Shown in pieces: positions 8,650 through 18,713 of a stretch of DNA of 59,041 bases (the first letter of the stretch is position 1; every line of letters starts with the position of its first letter). The position numbers and the translations under genes are program-made. The DNA lies in contig CALHWB010000009.1 of assembly GCA_938036835.1 (NCBI GenBank), forward strand, positions 1 to 59,041, written 5' to 3'. A model generated the notes under the pieces. That model saw only the letters and a program-made list of their open reading frames with translations, had not been told where the DNA came from and did not search any database. Source of the stretch: an uncultured Propionibacterium sp. (GTDB lineage: Bacteria; Actinomycetota; Actinomycetes; Propionibacteriales; Propionibacteriaceae).

Positions 8650-8655
8650 TAGGCT
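8650..8655 (+). promoter_or_regulatory. -10 hexamer of the AEC carrier gene
   Basis: TAGGCT ends 8 nt before ATG 8664. This would place the transcript start at or within a base or two of the start codon, so the mRNA is probably leaderless. No good ribosome binding site is visible. Confidence 0.5.
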
Positions 8656-8663
8656 GGGATGCC

Positions 8664-9596
8664 ATGGCAGATGTGCTGCGCGGCTTCTTCACCATTTGGT
8701 TCGTCATCGGTATCGGCTGGGCGGCGGCCCATCTCAGGGTGCTGGACGGCACTGCGCAGCGAGTCCTGGCTCAGGTGGCCTTCTTCATCGGGATTCCTGC
8801 CCTGTTGTTCGGCAGTATGCGCAAGGCCGATCTGCAGCGCATCTTCTCGACAAATGTGATCGTCTCGCTACTGGCCGTGGCAGCCACCCTGATGCTGTAC
8901 CTGCTGGCCGCCAACCTGATCTGGCGACGCAGCGGCAGCCACCAGGTGATCGGCGGTTTTGCGTCCTGCTATGTCAATGCCAACAACATGGGCTTGCCGA
9001 TCGCCGCCTACGTGTTGCACGACACCAGCTGGGTGGCCCCCATCCTGTTGTTGCAGATCTTGGCTTTGCAGCCGTTTGGGCTGAGCCTGCTCGACGCCAT
9101 CAAGGCCCGCCGGGAGGGCCACCCAAGCTCTTGGCTGCGCAATCTCAGCCTGCCCTTCCGCAACCCGATGACCGTCGGCACGCTGGCTGGGCTGGCAGTG
9201 AACCTGACCGGTTCGAGCCTGCCCGGCCTGCTGACCGGCACCATCGATCTGGTCGGCGGGATCGCGGTACCCGCCATGCTGATCGCCTTTGGCATATCGC
9301 TGCGTACCGGACCGTTGCCCGGGCAGCGCAATGTTGTTGAAACCGTGACGATCGGCGTGTTGAAGGTGATCGTTCAGCCTGCGGTCGCCTTCGGACTGTC
9401 CATGGTTTTTGGCCTGGACCAGGTGACCACGCTGGCTGTCACCGTGATGGCCGGGCTGCCCACCGCGCAGAACGTGTTCGTTTTTGCGATGCGTGGCCAG
9501 ACCGCGGTGCAATTGGCCCGGGATGTGATCTTCATCACCTCCTTTGCCTCCATTCCGGCGGTAACCTTGCTGGCTGCCCTGGTGAATGCCGGCTGA
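8664..9596 (+). CDS. AEC family transporter
   Basis: This 310-residue integral membrane protein belongs to the auxin efflux carrier (AEC, PF03547) family, whose bacterial members move malate, malonate or other organic acids. About ten hydrophobic helices are visible. The family features VAFFIGIPALLFGSM near the start, the central SCYVNANNMGLPIA crossover motif and the late GLPTAQNVFVFAM segment are all present. The start ATG 8664 follows a -10-like TAGGCT, suggesting a leaderless transcript. It is alone, divergent from the azlCD remnants, so its substrate cannot be inferred from context. Confidence 0.88.
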   Translation: MADVLRGFFTIWFVIGIGWAAAHLRVLDGTAQRVLAQVAFFIGIPALLFGSMRKADLQRIFSTNVIVSLLAVAATLMLYLLAANLIWRRSGSHQVIGGFASCYVNANNMGLPIAAYVLHDTSWVAPILLLQILALQPFGLSLLDAIKARREGHPSSWLRNLSLPFRNPMTVGTLAGLAVNLTGSSLPGLLTGTIDLVGGIAVPAMLIAFGISLRTGPLPGQRNVVETVTIGVLKVIVQPAVAFGLSMVFGLDQVTTLAVTVMAGLPTAQNVFVFAMRGQTAVQLARDVIFITSFASIPAVTLLAALVNAG

Positions 9597-9692
9597 ACCG
9601 GGTCGAACCCGGGTACCTTTGGCCAACCATCGTCGAGCCCCGGGCTGCTGGTTAGCCGGCTAGTTGCCCGGTCGCATAGGCTTTCGGATGGT

Positions 9693-12600
9693 ATGCCAGC
9701 AGAATCACCCACTCATCGGCCCAGGATCGATTTCGATCCCGGGCTGCCGATCAGCGTCCACGTCGCCGAGATCGCCCAACTGATCGCCGACCATCAAGTA
9801 GTGGTGATTGCCGGTGAGACCGGGTCGGGCAAGACCACTCAGTTGCCCAAGATCTGTCTGCTGGCCGGTAGGCGCCGCATTGGCCACACGCAGCCACGCC
9901 GGATCGCTGCCCGCAGCGTGGCCACCCGGATCGCTGCTGAACTGGGGGGTGAGTTGGGCGACCTAGTCGGCTACCAGGTGCGGTTCACCCGGCAGGCCAG
10001 CAGCCAAACCCGGATAAAGGTGATGACCGATGGCATCCTGCTCGCCGAGATCGGCCACGACCGGGAACTGCGCCGCTATGACACCATCATCATCGACGAG
10101 GCCCATGAACGCAGTCTGAACATCGACTTCCTGCTGGGTTACCTGAAGCAACTGTTGAATCACCGGCCGGAACTGCGGGTGATCATCACCTCGGCGACCA
10201 TCGACACGGCCCGGTTTGCCGCGCATTTCGGCCAGGCTCCAGTGGTGCAGGTCTCGGGGCGCAGCCATCCGGTTGAAGTGCGCTATCGCCCCCTGATCGA
10301 TCCCGACCAGCCGGAGGCCGAGCCGCTGGATCAGGCGGAGGGCATAGTGGCGGCGGTGGCCGAATTGCGTGCTGCCGGCCCCGGCGACATCCTGGTGTTC
10401 TGCTCCGGCGAGCGCGAGATCCGCGATGCGCTGGACGCTCTCGCCGAGCAACACCAGCCGGATACCGAACTGGTCGGGCTGCACTCCAGGTTATCGGCGG
10501 CCGAACAGCAGCGCATCTTCGCGCCCCACGCCGGCAGGCGGATCGTGGTCGCCACCAATATCGCTGAAACCTCGTTGACCGTGCCTGGGATTCGGTATGT
10601 GGTGGATGCCGGCACGGCGCGCATCTCCCGCTATTCGGCACGCACCAAGGTGCAGCGGCTGCCCATCGAGCCGATCAGCCGTGCCTCGGCCGACCAGCGG
10701 GCAGGTCGCTGCGGGCGGGTCGCTCCCGGCATTGCGATTCGCCTATATTCCGAGGCCGATTACTTGGCGCGCGACGAGTTCACCGAACCCGAGATCCTGC
10801 GCACCAACCTGGCCGCGGTGATTCTGCAGATGGCCAAGGCCGGCCTGGGGGATATCGCCGACTTCCCCTTCGTGGAGGCACCCGACGTCGCCCAGATCGG
10901 GGATGGCCTTCGACTGCTGACCGAACTCGGGGCTCTGCGCGAACGCAAGCCGATACGTCTCACCCGGATCGGCCGGGACCTTGCCGGGCTACCCATTGAC
11001 CCACGACTTGGACGGATGCTGATCGAGGCCAACCACAGGGGCTGCCTACGCGAGATGCTAGTGATCGCCAGCTTCCTGGCGATCCAGGATGTGCGTGAGC
11101 GGCCCGCCGAACATCGCGAGCAGGCCGATCGGCTACATGCCAGGTTTTTCAGCGATGCCGCGCTGGCGGCCGCGACCCAACCCGCATCGGACGGTGCAGC
11201 GAAGGAGCCGAATGCCGCGTCCAGTTCGCGGGATAATCGGCACACGGAGTGGCCAGCGGCCGGCTCGAAACCGGGCCCCGAACCCTTACGGCACACCCCA
11301 CATACCTCCAAGACGGCGCGCATCCAAGGTCTGCGGGGAAATCCGGAAGACCAGCCGGCCACTTCCATCGACCCGGGTGGGGATATCACCGCGATTCTAC
11401 GGCTGTGGGGCTACCTGCAAACCGAGAGACTAACCCGCTCGGGAAACCAGTTTCGCCGGCTCTGCCGGGACGAGTACTTGAGCTTCTTGCGGGTGCGGGA
11501 ATGGCAGGACCTGCATACCCAGCTCAAGCAGCTGTGCAAGGATCTCGGCATGCGCCGAAATGCCACGGCTGCGCCAACCGATCAGGTATTGATCAGCGCA
11601 TTGTCGGGCCTGCTCAGCCAGATCGGGTTGCAACAGCCGCCACCGCCAAATGCTCCGGGTGGCCGGGGCCGCCGGCGAAGAACGATGACCGAATTTCAGG
11701 GTACCCGGGGGGCGCGGTTCGCGATCCAGCCCGGTTCGGCCCTGGCCCGTCGGCCACCCCAGTTAGTGATGGCAGTTGAACTGGTCGAAACAGCCAGACT
11801 GTGGGCGCGCACGGTGGCGGCGATCGAGCCAGAATGGCTGGAGCAGGTCGGCGCACACCTGCTTAAACGCACCTACTCGGAACCGCACTGGTCGGTTTCC
11901 TCAAGCCGGGTGGTGGCTCGAGAACGGGTATTGCTATTCGGGTTGCCGGTGATCGTCGACCGGTTGATCGATTACGGGCGCATCGATTCCCAGGCGGCCC
12001 GGGAGATCTTCATCCGCGCCGGGCTTGTCGAGGGGCAGTGGCGGCCCACTGGCCCGCATGCCAACCATGGCTTCCTGAAACACAACGCAGAAGTGCTACG
12101 GCAGGTCGAAGAGATAGCCGACCGGACCAGGCGCCGGCAGGTGACCATAGACGACCAGGTGATCCATGACTTCTACGACCGGCGGCTGCCCAGCACGGTT
12201 TGTTCCCAGAGCAGCTTCGATGCCTGGTGGCGCGAATATCCCGATCCCGGCTTCCTGGAGTTTGACCTCGGCCTGCTGATCGATGGCGATGCCTTGGATC
12301 GGGTTCGCCGCGAGTTCCCGGACTGTTGGTCAATCGCCGGGCTGAACCTGCCGATCGGCTATGTTTTCGAGCCCGGCACCCAACAAGACGGCGTCAGCAT
12401 CCGGGTGCCGATGGCTCAGCTGAACCAGCTGCGACCCGAACCATTCAGCTGGCAGGTGCCCGGGCTGCGTCTTGAGCTGGCCGAAGAGCTGATCCGCAGT
12501 CTCCCCAAACAATCGCGTACCAGATTCGTCCCGGCACCCGACCACGCCAGTGCGGCAGTGCGCTGGCTGGCGGCCAATCGAGCCAACCGGTCCCGTCGGT

Positions 12601-13658
12601 TTTGCGATGAGCTGGGCCGCGCACTGACCGCATTGACCGGTGAATCGGTACCCGCCGACCACTGGCATCCCGAACAGGTACCCACCCATCTACAAGTCGG
12701 TTTCGAGGTGACCCAGCCAGGTAGGCCTACGCGTTTTAGCCGCGATCTGGGCGAACTCAGGGCCGAGCTATCTCAACAGGTCAGCCGAACGATCACCAGG
12801 GCCGCCCCCGAAGTTAGCAAATCTACCAGCTGGACCTTCGGCGAACTGGCCGAACAGGTAACGATAAGGCATGGCGGTCTGCAGGTGGTCGGCTATCCGG
12901 CGCTGAAGGATCTAGGCGATGGGGTCAGCGTGATATTGGCCGAGACCCCCGCCCAGCAGATGGCCAGCCATGGGCTGGGGATCCGTCGACTGCTAGTGCT
13001 GACCAACCCGGATCCGACTCGTTGGGTGATATCGCAACTGACTAATTCCCAGAAGTTGGCGTTGCCCGGGGGACCCTATCCGGCGGTGCCTACGCTGCTC
13101 GCCGATGCCCGGCTCAAAGCGGTCGACCAATGCGCTCGGCGGCACCGGGAGCCGTCGTCGATCCGGGATGCCGCAGCCTATGATCGGCTTGGGTTGGCGG
13201 TACGCCAGGAGCAGGCCGATCAGATGCGCAAGGTGGTGGCGGTGGCCGCCGAGGTCTGCGAACTGACCGGCCAGGTGCAGGCCCTGGCGGAGACCTCGGT
13301 GATCGGGCCCGAGATACTCGATCAACTCGACAATCTGGTCTTCCGGGGTTTCATCGGCTTCACCCGAGACCCCTGGTATGAGCAGTTGCCGCGCTATCTG
13401 AAGGCCATGCTGGCCCGCATGCGGCAAGCAGCCGGCGATCCGGCCCGGGACGCCAGACTTGCTGCCCCGATCGCCGAACTACAGGCCGAATACGATGCAC
13501 TGCGTGCCGACCAGCCGCCGGGGCGGTTACCGGATGCGATGGACGATGTCGGCTTTTGGATCGAGGAACTGCGGGTTCAGGCCCATGCCCAGATCCTGGG
13601 AACCGTGCTCAGCGTGTCTACGAAGCGGATTCGGCGGGCGCTGGCTGAACTCGCCTGA
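9693..13658 (+). CDS. hrpA: ATP-dependent RNA helicase HrpA
   Basis: HrpA is a DEAH-box 3'-5' RNA helicase of about 1300 residues; this one has 1321. Walker A GETGSGKT is at 41-48, DEAH at 135-138 and the SAT motif at 167-169. The helicase C domain follows, with TNIAETSLTVPGIRYVVDAG and QRAGRCGRV. Winged-helix, HA2 and OB-fold (DUF3418) regions complete it. Residues about 490-560 form a low-complexity linker rich in Ala, Pro, Ser and His that splits the HA2 region. A TAGGCT hexamer at 9677-9682, about 10 nt upstream, suggests a very short 5' leader. The gene is monocistronic and convergent with treZ. Confidence 0.95.
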   Translation: MPAESPTHRPRIDFDPGLPISVHVAEIAQLIADHQVVVIAGETGSGKTTQLPKICLLAGRRRIGHTQPRRIAARSVATRIAAELGGELGDLVGYQVRFTRQASSQTRIKVMTDGILLAEIGHDRELRRYDTIIIDEAHERSLNIDFLLGYLKQLLNHRPELRVIITSATIDTARFAAHFGQAPVVQVSGRSHPVEVRYRPLIDPDQPEAEPLDQAEGIVAAVAELRAAGPGDILVFCSGEREIRDALDALAEQHQPDTELVGLHSRLSAAEQQRIFAPHAGRRIVVATNIAETSLTVPGIRYVVDAGTARISRYSARTKVQRLPIEPISRASADQRAGRCGRVAPGIAIRLYSEADYLARDEFTEPEILRTNLAAVILQMAKAGLGDIADFPFVEAPDVAQIGDGLRLLTELGALRERKPIRLTRIGRDLAGLPIDPRLGRMLIEANHRGCLREMLVIASFLAIQDVRERPAEHREQADRLHARFFSDAALAAATQPASDGAAKEPNAASSSRDNRHTEWPAAGSKPGPEPLRHTPHTSKTARIQGLRGNPEDQPATSIDPGGDITAILRLWGYLQTERLTRSGNQFRRLCRDEYLSFLRVREWQDLHTQLKQLCKDLGMRRNATAAPTDQVLISALSGLLSQIGLQQPPPPNAPGGRGRRRRTMTEFQGTRGARFAIQPGSALARRPPQLVMAVELVETARLWARTVAAIEPEWLEQVGAHLLKRTYSEPHWSVSSSRVVARERVLLFGLPVIVDRLIDYGRIDSQAAREIFIRAGLVEGQWRPTGPHANHGFLKHNAEVLRQVEEIADRTRRRQVTIDDQVIHDFYDRRLPSTVCSQSSFDAWWREYPDPGFLEFDLGLLIDGDALDRVRREFPDCWSIAGLNLPIGYVFEPGTQQDGVSIRVPMAQLNQLRPEPFSWQVPGLRLELAEELIRSLPKQSRTRFVPAPDHASAAVRWLAANRANRSRRFCDELGRALTALTGESVPADHWHPEQVPTHLQVGFEVTQPGRPTRFSRDLGELRAELSQQVSRTITRAAPEVSKSTSWTFGELAEQVTIRHGGLQVVGYPALKDLGDGVSVILAETPAQQMASHGLGIRRLLVLTNPDPTRWVISQLTNSQKLALPGGPYPAVPTLLADARLKAVDQCARRHREPSSIRDAAAYDRLGLAVRQEQADQMRKVVAVAAEVCELTGQVQALAETSVIGPEILDQLDNLVFRGFIGFTRDPWYEQLPRYLKAMLARMRQAAGDPARDARLAAPIAELQAEYDALRADQPPGRLPDAMDDVGFWIEELRVQAHAQILGTVLSVSTKRIRRALAELA

Positions 13659-13688
13659 CTGGTGATACCCGCCCGGCCGTACCGTCGG

Positions 13689-15425
13689 TCAATCGCGCAG
13701 CACAACGACCGAATGCCCACCCAACTCGGCGATACCCGCGGCGATGCGGACCGTACCCCATCGAGCGGCGACCCGGTTGCGGTGTTCCGCGACCCTGACC
13801 GGGCGTGACCCGGGACAGATCAGCACCGTGAACGGTCCATGAACCATGCGGAACCAGTCGTCGCCATGATCGGTACGAATCGGCTCACGACAATCGCCCA
13901 GTTCCATCCGCAATCCTATCAACCTGCGATGCCAGTCGAGCAGGGCGGCGTGTTCGGGTTGAGCCAACTCGGACCAGTCCAGTTTGCTGGCGGTGAAGGT
14001 TTCGACGGCCTGTGGATCGGGAATCAGCAGGTCCGGTCCGTAGATCGCCTGCCAGTCGTGTCCGGCGAACTCGGCCAGTCGGCCAGCGGTAACCGCCGCA
14101 CCCAACTCGGGCTCGTGATCGGTAAAAAATTGGAAGGGCCGGCGCGTGCCCCATTCCTGTCCCTGGAATAGCAGGGGCGTGAACGGACTGAGCAGCAGAA
14201 TCGCGATGGCCCCGGCCTGGGTACCGGCCGACAGGCGCTCGCTGGGACGGTCACCGCGTCCCCGATTGCCAACCTGATCGTGGTTCTGGGTGAAGACGAC
14301 GAACTTGCGGCGGGGCACCTCGGGGCCGACCGGGGAACCCCAAGGTCGGTTCCGGAAAGTGGACCACGAACCATCATGGACGAAGACCTGTTCGAGAGCC
14401 TTGCTGAGTACCTCGGCGGAACCGAAGTCCACGTAATAGCCAAAGGTTTCCTGGGTCAGGTAGGCGTGCAAGGCATGGTGCACATCGTCATCCCACTGGC
14501 CGTCGATGCCCAGGCCACCGGCCTGGCGGGGTAGCACCATCTTCACCTGGTTGAGATCGGATTCGGCGATCAACTGCACCGGTCTCCCGAGCTCCAGACG
14601 TAGCGCAGCGATCCGGTCAGCCAGTTCGGCCAAGATATTGGTTGGGGAATCATCGATCAGGGCATGCACCGCGTCCAACCGCAGCGCGTCCATGTGGAAC
14701 TCGCGGATCCAGCGGACCGCGTTGTCACAGATGAATTCCCGGACTCCTTCGGAGTGCTCGTCGTCCAGATTGATGGCGCTGCCCCACGGGGTATCGTGGC
14801 GGCTGGTGAAGTAGGGAGCGAAGACCGGGGCATAGTTCCCGTCCGGCCCGAAGTGGTTGTAGATCACATCCAGGCACACCGCCAGCCCCATCCGATGGGC
14901 GGCATCCACGAACCGTTGCAGGGCTGCCGGGCCGCCGTAGGCCTCATGCACCGCATAGATGGCGACCCCGTCGTAGCCCCAACCACGTGAGCCGGGGAAT
15001 GGCGTCAGTGGCATCAACTCAATGGTCTGGACGCCCAGCCATGCCAGATGATCGAGTTTCTCGATGGCCGCATCCAAGGTGCCTTCAGGAGTGAAGGTAC
15101 CCACATGCAGTTCGTAGCAGACCGAACCGAGCACCTCCCGGCCAGCCCAATCGGTGTCCTGCCAGCTGTGGGCGGCAGTATCGAAAACCCTTGAGCAGCC
15201 ATGCACGCCGTGGGGCTGCTGGGCACTGCGAGGATCGGGGCGCGGTTCTTGACCATCCACGGCCAATAGATAGTCGGTGCCGACCGGCAACCGGGTCGTC
15301 CAGTGCTCGCTGTCGGCGCGTTGCATGGTGCGTCGTTGATCCCCAACCACCACCTCGGCGGTGGTGGCCAATGGCGCCCAGAGTCGGATGGTCTGCTCAG
15401 CCATGGCGTTGAGGGGCCTACTCAT
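13689..15425 (-). CDS. treZ: Malto-oligosyltrehalose trehalohydrolase
   Basis: TreZ releases free trehalose from maltooligosyl trehalose made by TreY, the final step of trehalose synthesis from glycogen-type glucans. The 578-residue GH13 enzyme has an N-terminal E-set domain (IRLWAPLATTAEVVV). The barrel motifs are DVIYNHFGPDGNY, MDALRLDAVHAL with the nucleophile Asp, LIAESDLN with the acid Glu, and TQNHDQVGNR. Start ATG 15425 overlaps the treY stop by 8 nt and has GAGGA five bases upstream; ATG 15404 is an alternative. treY and treZ are clearly one operon. No treX (debranching enzyme) is adjacent. Confidence 0.96.
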   Translation of the reverse strand: MSRPLNAMAEQTIRLWAPLATTAEVVVGDQRRTMQRADSEHWTTRLPVGTDYLLAVDGQEPRPDPRSAQQPHGVHGCSRVFDTAAHSWQDTDWAGREVLGSVCYELHVGTFTPEGTLDAAIEKLDHLAWLGVQTIELMPLTPFPGSRGWGYDGVAIYAVHEAYGGPAALQRFVDAAHRMGLAVCLDVIYNHFGPDGNYAPVFAPYFTSRHDTPWGSAINLDDEHSEGVREFICDNAVRWIREFHMDALRLDAVHALIDDSPTNILAELADRIAALRLELGRPVQLIAESDLNQVKMVLPRQAGGLGIDGQWDDDVHHALHAYLTQETFGYYVDFGSAEVLSKALEQVFVHDGSWSTFRNRPWGSPVGPEVPRRKFVVFTQNHDQVGNRGRGDRPSERLSAGTQAGAIAILLLSPFTPLLFQGQEWGTRRPFQFFTDHEPELGAAVTAGRLAEFAGHDWQAIYGPDLLIPDPQAVETFTASKLDWSELAQPEHAALLDWHRRLIGLRMELGDCREPIRTDHGDDWFRMVHGPFTVLICPGSRPVRVAEHRNRVAARWGTVRIAAGIAELGGHSVVVLRD

Positions 15426-18117
15426 TGCCGTCCTCGCTGGGTGCCCGGCCGAGGGCCCGGGTCAGCCAGCCCAACAACCCACCCTCTTCGGTTTCGCCTG
15501 GGGGCGATTTCCGTATGGGATGCGGACGGTGCTGGGCAAGCACTGCCGGCAGCGATGTGGTGTGTTCGGTTGTGGAAACCTCCTCTAGCACGGCCACCGG
15601 GAACCGGTCCAGTAGCTCCGCCAGATTCACCGCGCCCCCGGAGAGTTCCTCGCCGGTCAGCACGTCATACCAGTGACCCTCGGGCAGTACCACCGTATGC
15701 CCACCGAAGGCATCCGGGGTTTCCATAGGTCGGCCCAGGCGAACGGCCACCGTGACCACCTGGGGTTCCTCGCCACGGGCGAAGGCCACCACATGTCCCG
15801 AAGAACTCGGCAGCGGACGATGCGCAGCGCGGGCACCCACGAAGGCGTCCGGTCGGCGCCGCCGCAGCCGGAGTATTTGGCGGGTCAGATGAAGTTTCTC
15901 GGTGCCCAGATCGGCAGGCTCGTTGTTGTGCATGGCGTGTACCTGCTTCGCGAGCGACGAGAAATCGACCGGCACCCGGTTGTCGGGATCCACTAGGTAG
16001 TTCTGCAGCGTCTCGCAGGATTGGTAGTTGTCGGCCACTCCCAGGCAGGTGAGCTGGATTGCCTTGCTGGCCAACACCGCGGTGCGCACCGTCTCACCGG
16101 TGAACATCGCCCAGTCGCTGAACGCGCCCATGACATCCTCATCGGCATAGAGCGCGGCGATGGTGTTCCGCAGGGACTGTTCGGCCTCGGTGTCGGGATT
16201 CGTCCAAGTGGTCCACAATTTCTGTTCCCGGGCCGCCTTGATCAGATATTCGCCTAGGCGTTCGGGTTCGATCGGGCCGGCGGCGGTCCAGGTACCCGCC
16301 AGGGTCTGCCACATCAGGTTTTCGGTGTGCCCTTCCAGCATCTCGGCATAGGGGTGCAGCCGGGTGACTAGGGCCCGCCACTCGGCGGCGTACTGGGACA
16401 GCACGGTGATCCGGGCCCGCACGTCCTCGGAACGTTTGGTGTCGTGAGTGGTGCCACAGGTCATGGTCGCCGGCCAGGTGTCGGCCAGTTCGGTGCACCA
16501 GCGGTGGAACTCGTCGGGGTTGATCCCGCCGCGGGCGGGCGCTCCGCCAACTTCATTGAGCGATACCAGATGCGTCCAACGGTAGAAGGCGGTGTCCTCC
16601 ACGCCCTTTGCGGTCACGGCCCCACAGACCTGTTGGAAACGCACCACCAGTTCGTCGCGTTGGGCCCGTTGAGCGCGGCTGCGGGAACCCACTTCCCGGC
16701 CGAGTACCAGGTCAACCACCACCTCTAGGGTATCGTGCAGATCGCTGTCCAGACTGGCGCGGGCCAGCGTCGCGGTGTGCTCTATCAAGCTGACAGCCTC
16801 CTCGGAGGCTTCTTCGCCGGGCACGACATATGCCCGGTAGCGCGGGAAGGCGACCAGCAGTTCGGTCAAGCAGCGGGCGATCCAGGTCTGGGTGTGATCG
16901 CGCAGCATGATGTCGTCGCGGCAGATCTGGTAGGCGAGGTCGGCTATCCGGTGTACCTCGGCCAGCAGTGAACTGGTGGTGATTTCGCGTTTGGCGGTGG
17001 CCATCACCTGGTCGAGGGTGCCGGGAATGTCTCCGGCGATCGTGTGGGCCAGGCTGCCCAGTTCGCCATAGCCGTTAGGGTCACTGTTGAGGGAGACGAT
17101 CCGCCATGCCGCGTCGTAGCCGGTGGTGCCGGCTACCGGCCAGTCGTCAGGCATCTGTTCATCGGGCTCGAGTATCTTCTCGGCGGCAATCCAGGCGCCG
17201 CCGGTGGCCATCGACAGCCGCCGGAAATAGCCACGCGGGTCAGCCAGCCCATCGGGATGGTCGATACGGAAAGAATCGATATGCCCGGATTCAAAAAGTT
17301 CCAGCAGCAGGGCGTGGGTGGCCTGGAAGACCTGTTCGTCCTCGACCCGCACGGCCAGCAGGGTGTCCACGTCGAAGAAGCGCCGGAAGTTCACCTCTTC
17401 GGCGGCTACCTTCCAGAACGCCAGCCGGTAGTACTGGGCAGCAACGCAGTCGGTAAGGGGCAGGTGTTCGGTGCCCGCCCGCACCGGAAAGACGTGGTCA
17501 TGATAGACCAGTACCGGCTGGGGGCCATCGGCCTCGAAACCGGGAATGACCTGGTCGGTCATGGTGATCTCGCCGTTGGCTAGCACGGTGCCGATCCGGG
17601 CGCCCAGGAAGGGCATCAACAGCCCATCGCCATCGGCGTTGTCGGTACCGTCGAACCAGGCCGCATGGGGGGAGGCTGGGCCATCGCGCAATACCGACCA
17701 TAGTGCCTTGTTGTGGTAGATCGGCGTGGGTACGCCCATGTGGTTCGGCACCACGTCCACCATGATGCCCATGCCGCGCTTGTGGGCTGCCTGGGCCAAC
17801 TGCTCGAAGGCGTCCCGGCCCCCGAGGGCGGTACTGATCTGGGTGTGGTCGACGACGTCGTAGCCGTGGGTGCTGCTGGGCGCCGCCTGAAGTATCGGGC
17901 TCAGATACAGGTCGGTAACCCCAAGATCGTCCAGATAGTCGAGCTGGGTGCGTACCTGGTCGAACCCAAGTTCGGGACACAACTGGATTCGATAGGAAGA
18001 CACCGGCATCCGCCGGCCGGACGAGGGCAGATGCGCTCTGCTGGGGGGCGACGCGGGCGATGCGAGGGGTACTTCTGGGTTGGCCGGCGACTTGCCCGCA
18101 GTGCTGGTGGATTGCAT
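15418..18117 (-). CDS. treY: Malto-oligosyltrehalose synthase
   Basis: TreY converts the reducing-end alpha-1,4 bond of maltodextrins to the alpha,alpha-1,1 bond of trehalose. The protein is 899 residues. GH13 motifs are visible: SYRIQLCPELGFDQ, HGYDVVDH, MVDVVPNHMG, FRIDHPDGLADP with the catalytic Asp, and GTTHDTKRSEDVRAR. Residues 1-36 form a Ser/Pro/Ala-rich extension before MPVSSYRIQL. Start ATG 18117 has GAGG nearby, but a start at 18009 would give the usual N-terminus. It is the first gene of the treYZ operon, overlapping treZ by 8 nt. Confidence 0.96.
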   Translation of the reverse strand: MQSTSTAGKSPANPEVPLASPASPPSRAHLPSSGRRMPVSSYRIQLCPELGFDQVRTQLDYLDDLGVTDLYLSPILQAAPSSTHGYDVVDHTQISTALGGRDAFEQLAQAAHKRGMGIMVDVVPNHMGVPTPIYHNKALWSVLRDGPASPHAAWFDGTDNADGDGLLMPFLGARIGTVLANGEITMTDQVIPGFEADGPQPVLVYHDHVFPVRAGTEHLPLTDCVAAQYYRLAFWKVAAEEVNFRRFFDVDTLLAVRVEDEQVFQATHALLLELFESGHIDSFRIDHPDGLADPRGYFRRLSMATGGAWIAAEKILEPDEQMPDDWPVAGTTGYDAAWRIVSLNSDPNGYGELGSLAHTIAGDIPGTLDQVMATAKREITTSSLLAEVHRIADLAYQICRDDIMLRDHTQTWIARCLTELLVAFPRYRAYVVPGEEASEEAVSLIEHTATLARASLDSDLHDTLEVVVDLVLGREVGSRSRAQRAQRDELVVRFQQVCGAVTAKGVEDTAFYRWTHLVSLNEVGGAPARGGINPDEFHRWCTELADTWPATMTCGTTHDTKRSEDVRARITVLSQYAAEWRALVTRLHPYAEMLEGHTENLMWQTLAGTWTAAGPIEPERLGEYLIKAAREQKLWTTWTNPDTEAEQSLRNTIAALYADEDVMGAFSDWAMFTGETVRTAVLASKAIQLTCLGVADNYQSCETLQNYLVDPDNRVPVDFSSLAKQVHAMHNNEPADLGTEKLHLTRQILRLRRRRPDAFVGARAAHRPLPSSSGHVVAFARGEEPQVVTVAVRLGRPMETPDAFGGHTVVLPEGHWYDVLTGEELSGGAVNLAELLDRFPVAVLEEVSTTEHTTSLPAVLAQHRPHPIRKSPPGETEEGGLLGWLTRALGRAPSEDGNE

Positions 18118-18263
18118 GTTGCCTCACTGGTGGGAAACCTATTGGCCTCCAAACTACCTCCAGTGCCCGCCTTCTTGACCGATACCGCGGTTTCTCGCCT
18201 TCTGGCCCGAGATGACCCGCGGCTCATTAGCGTTATGCCTGTCACTCGACGAAAGGCATGAGC

Positions 18264-18713
18264 ATGGACATCACCGACAAGCTGGAAGCCCTGGCTAAGG
18301 AGACCCAAGGCCGGCTGGGGCAATTTGTGGACTCGGTCAAGGAGAAGTATGCGGACTCCGATCTGGACGACAAACTGGCCAGTTTCCGCTCCGAGGTCGG
18401 CGATCGGTACCACGACTTTGCCAGTTCGGTGAAGGACAAGCTGGACGAGTCCGAACTGGATGACAAGTTCCTGGGCTTCACCCAATCCATCGGCGACAAG
18501 TACCGCGAAGTCGCCGAAACGGTCAAGGCCAAGTATGCGGACTCCGATCTGGATGAGAAGTTCGCCGGTTTGCGGCAGGATCTGGGTGATCGTTTCACCG
18601 ACTTCAAGGCTGCTTTCCTCGGTGCTCGAGACGACGTCGAGGGTCGGGTGGCTGACGCTTCCGAGAACGTTGGGGACGCCGGTGAGGCGGCCGCCGAGGA
18701 GACCGCAGAATAA
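18264..18713 (+). CDS. Helical-repeat protein of unknown function
   Basis: This 149-residue, very acidic and lysine-rich protein has no recognised domain. It is built from about three 30-35-residue amphipathic repeats: KEKYADSDLDDKLASFRSEV, KDKLDESELDDKFLGFTQSI, and KAKYADSDLDEKFAGLRQDL. Each is followed by a GDxxxDF or GDKYREV helix. The C-terminus is Ala/Glu-rich. This suggests a long, soluble helical or coiled-coil rod, as in stress-type and LEA-like small proteins. Start ATG 18264 is preferred because GAAAGG lies 7 bp upstream; ATG 18258 would be only 1 bp away. It is monocistronic and divergent from treY. Confidence 0.8.
   Translation: MDITDKLEALAKETQGRLGQFVDSVKEKYADSDLDDKLASFRSEVGDRYHDFASSVKDKLDESELDDKFLGFTQSIGDKYREVAETVKAKYADSDLDEKFAGLRQDLGDRFTDFKAAFLGARDDVEGRVADASENVGDAGEAAAEETAE
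18345..18553 (+). repeat. Exact 23-bp repeat inside the helical-repeat gene
   Basis: The stretch beginning AAGTATGCGGACTCCGAT at 18345-18367 recurs identically at 18531-18553. The distance is 186 bp, exactly 62 codons, so two protein repeat units separate the copies. The middle repeat is diverged, so this looks like recent internal duplication or gene conversion. Confidence 0.85.
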
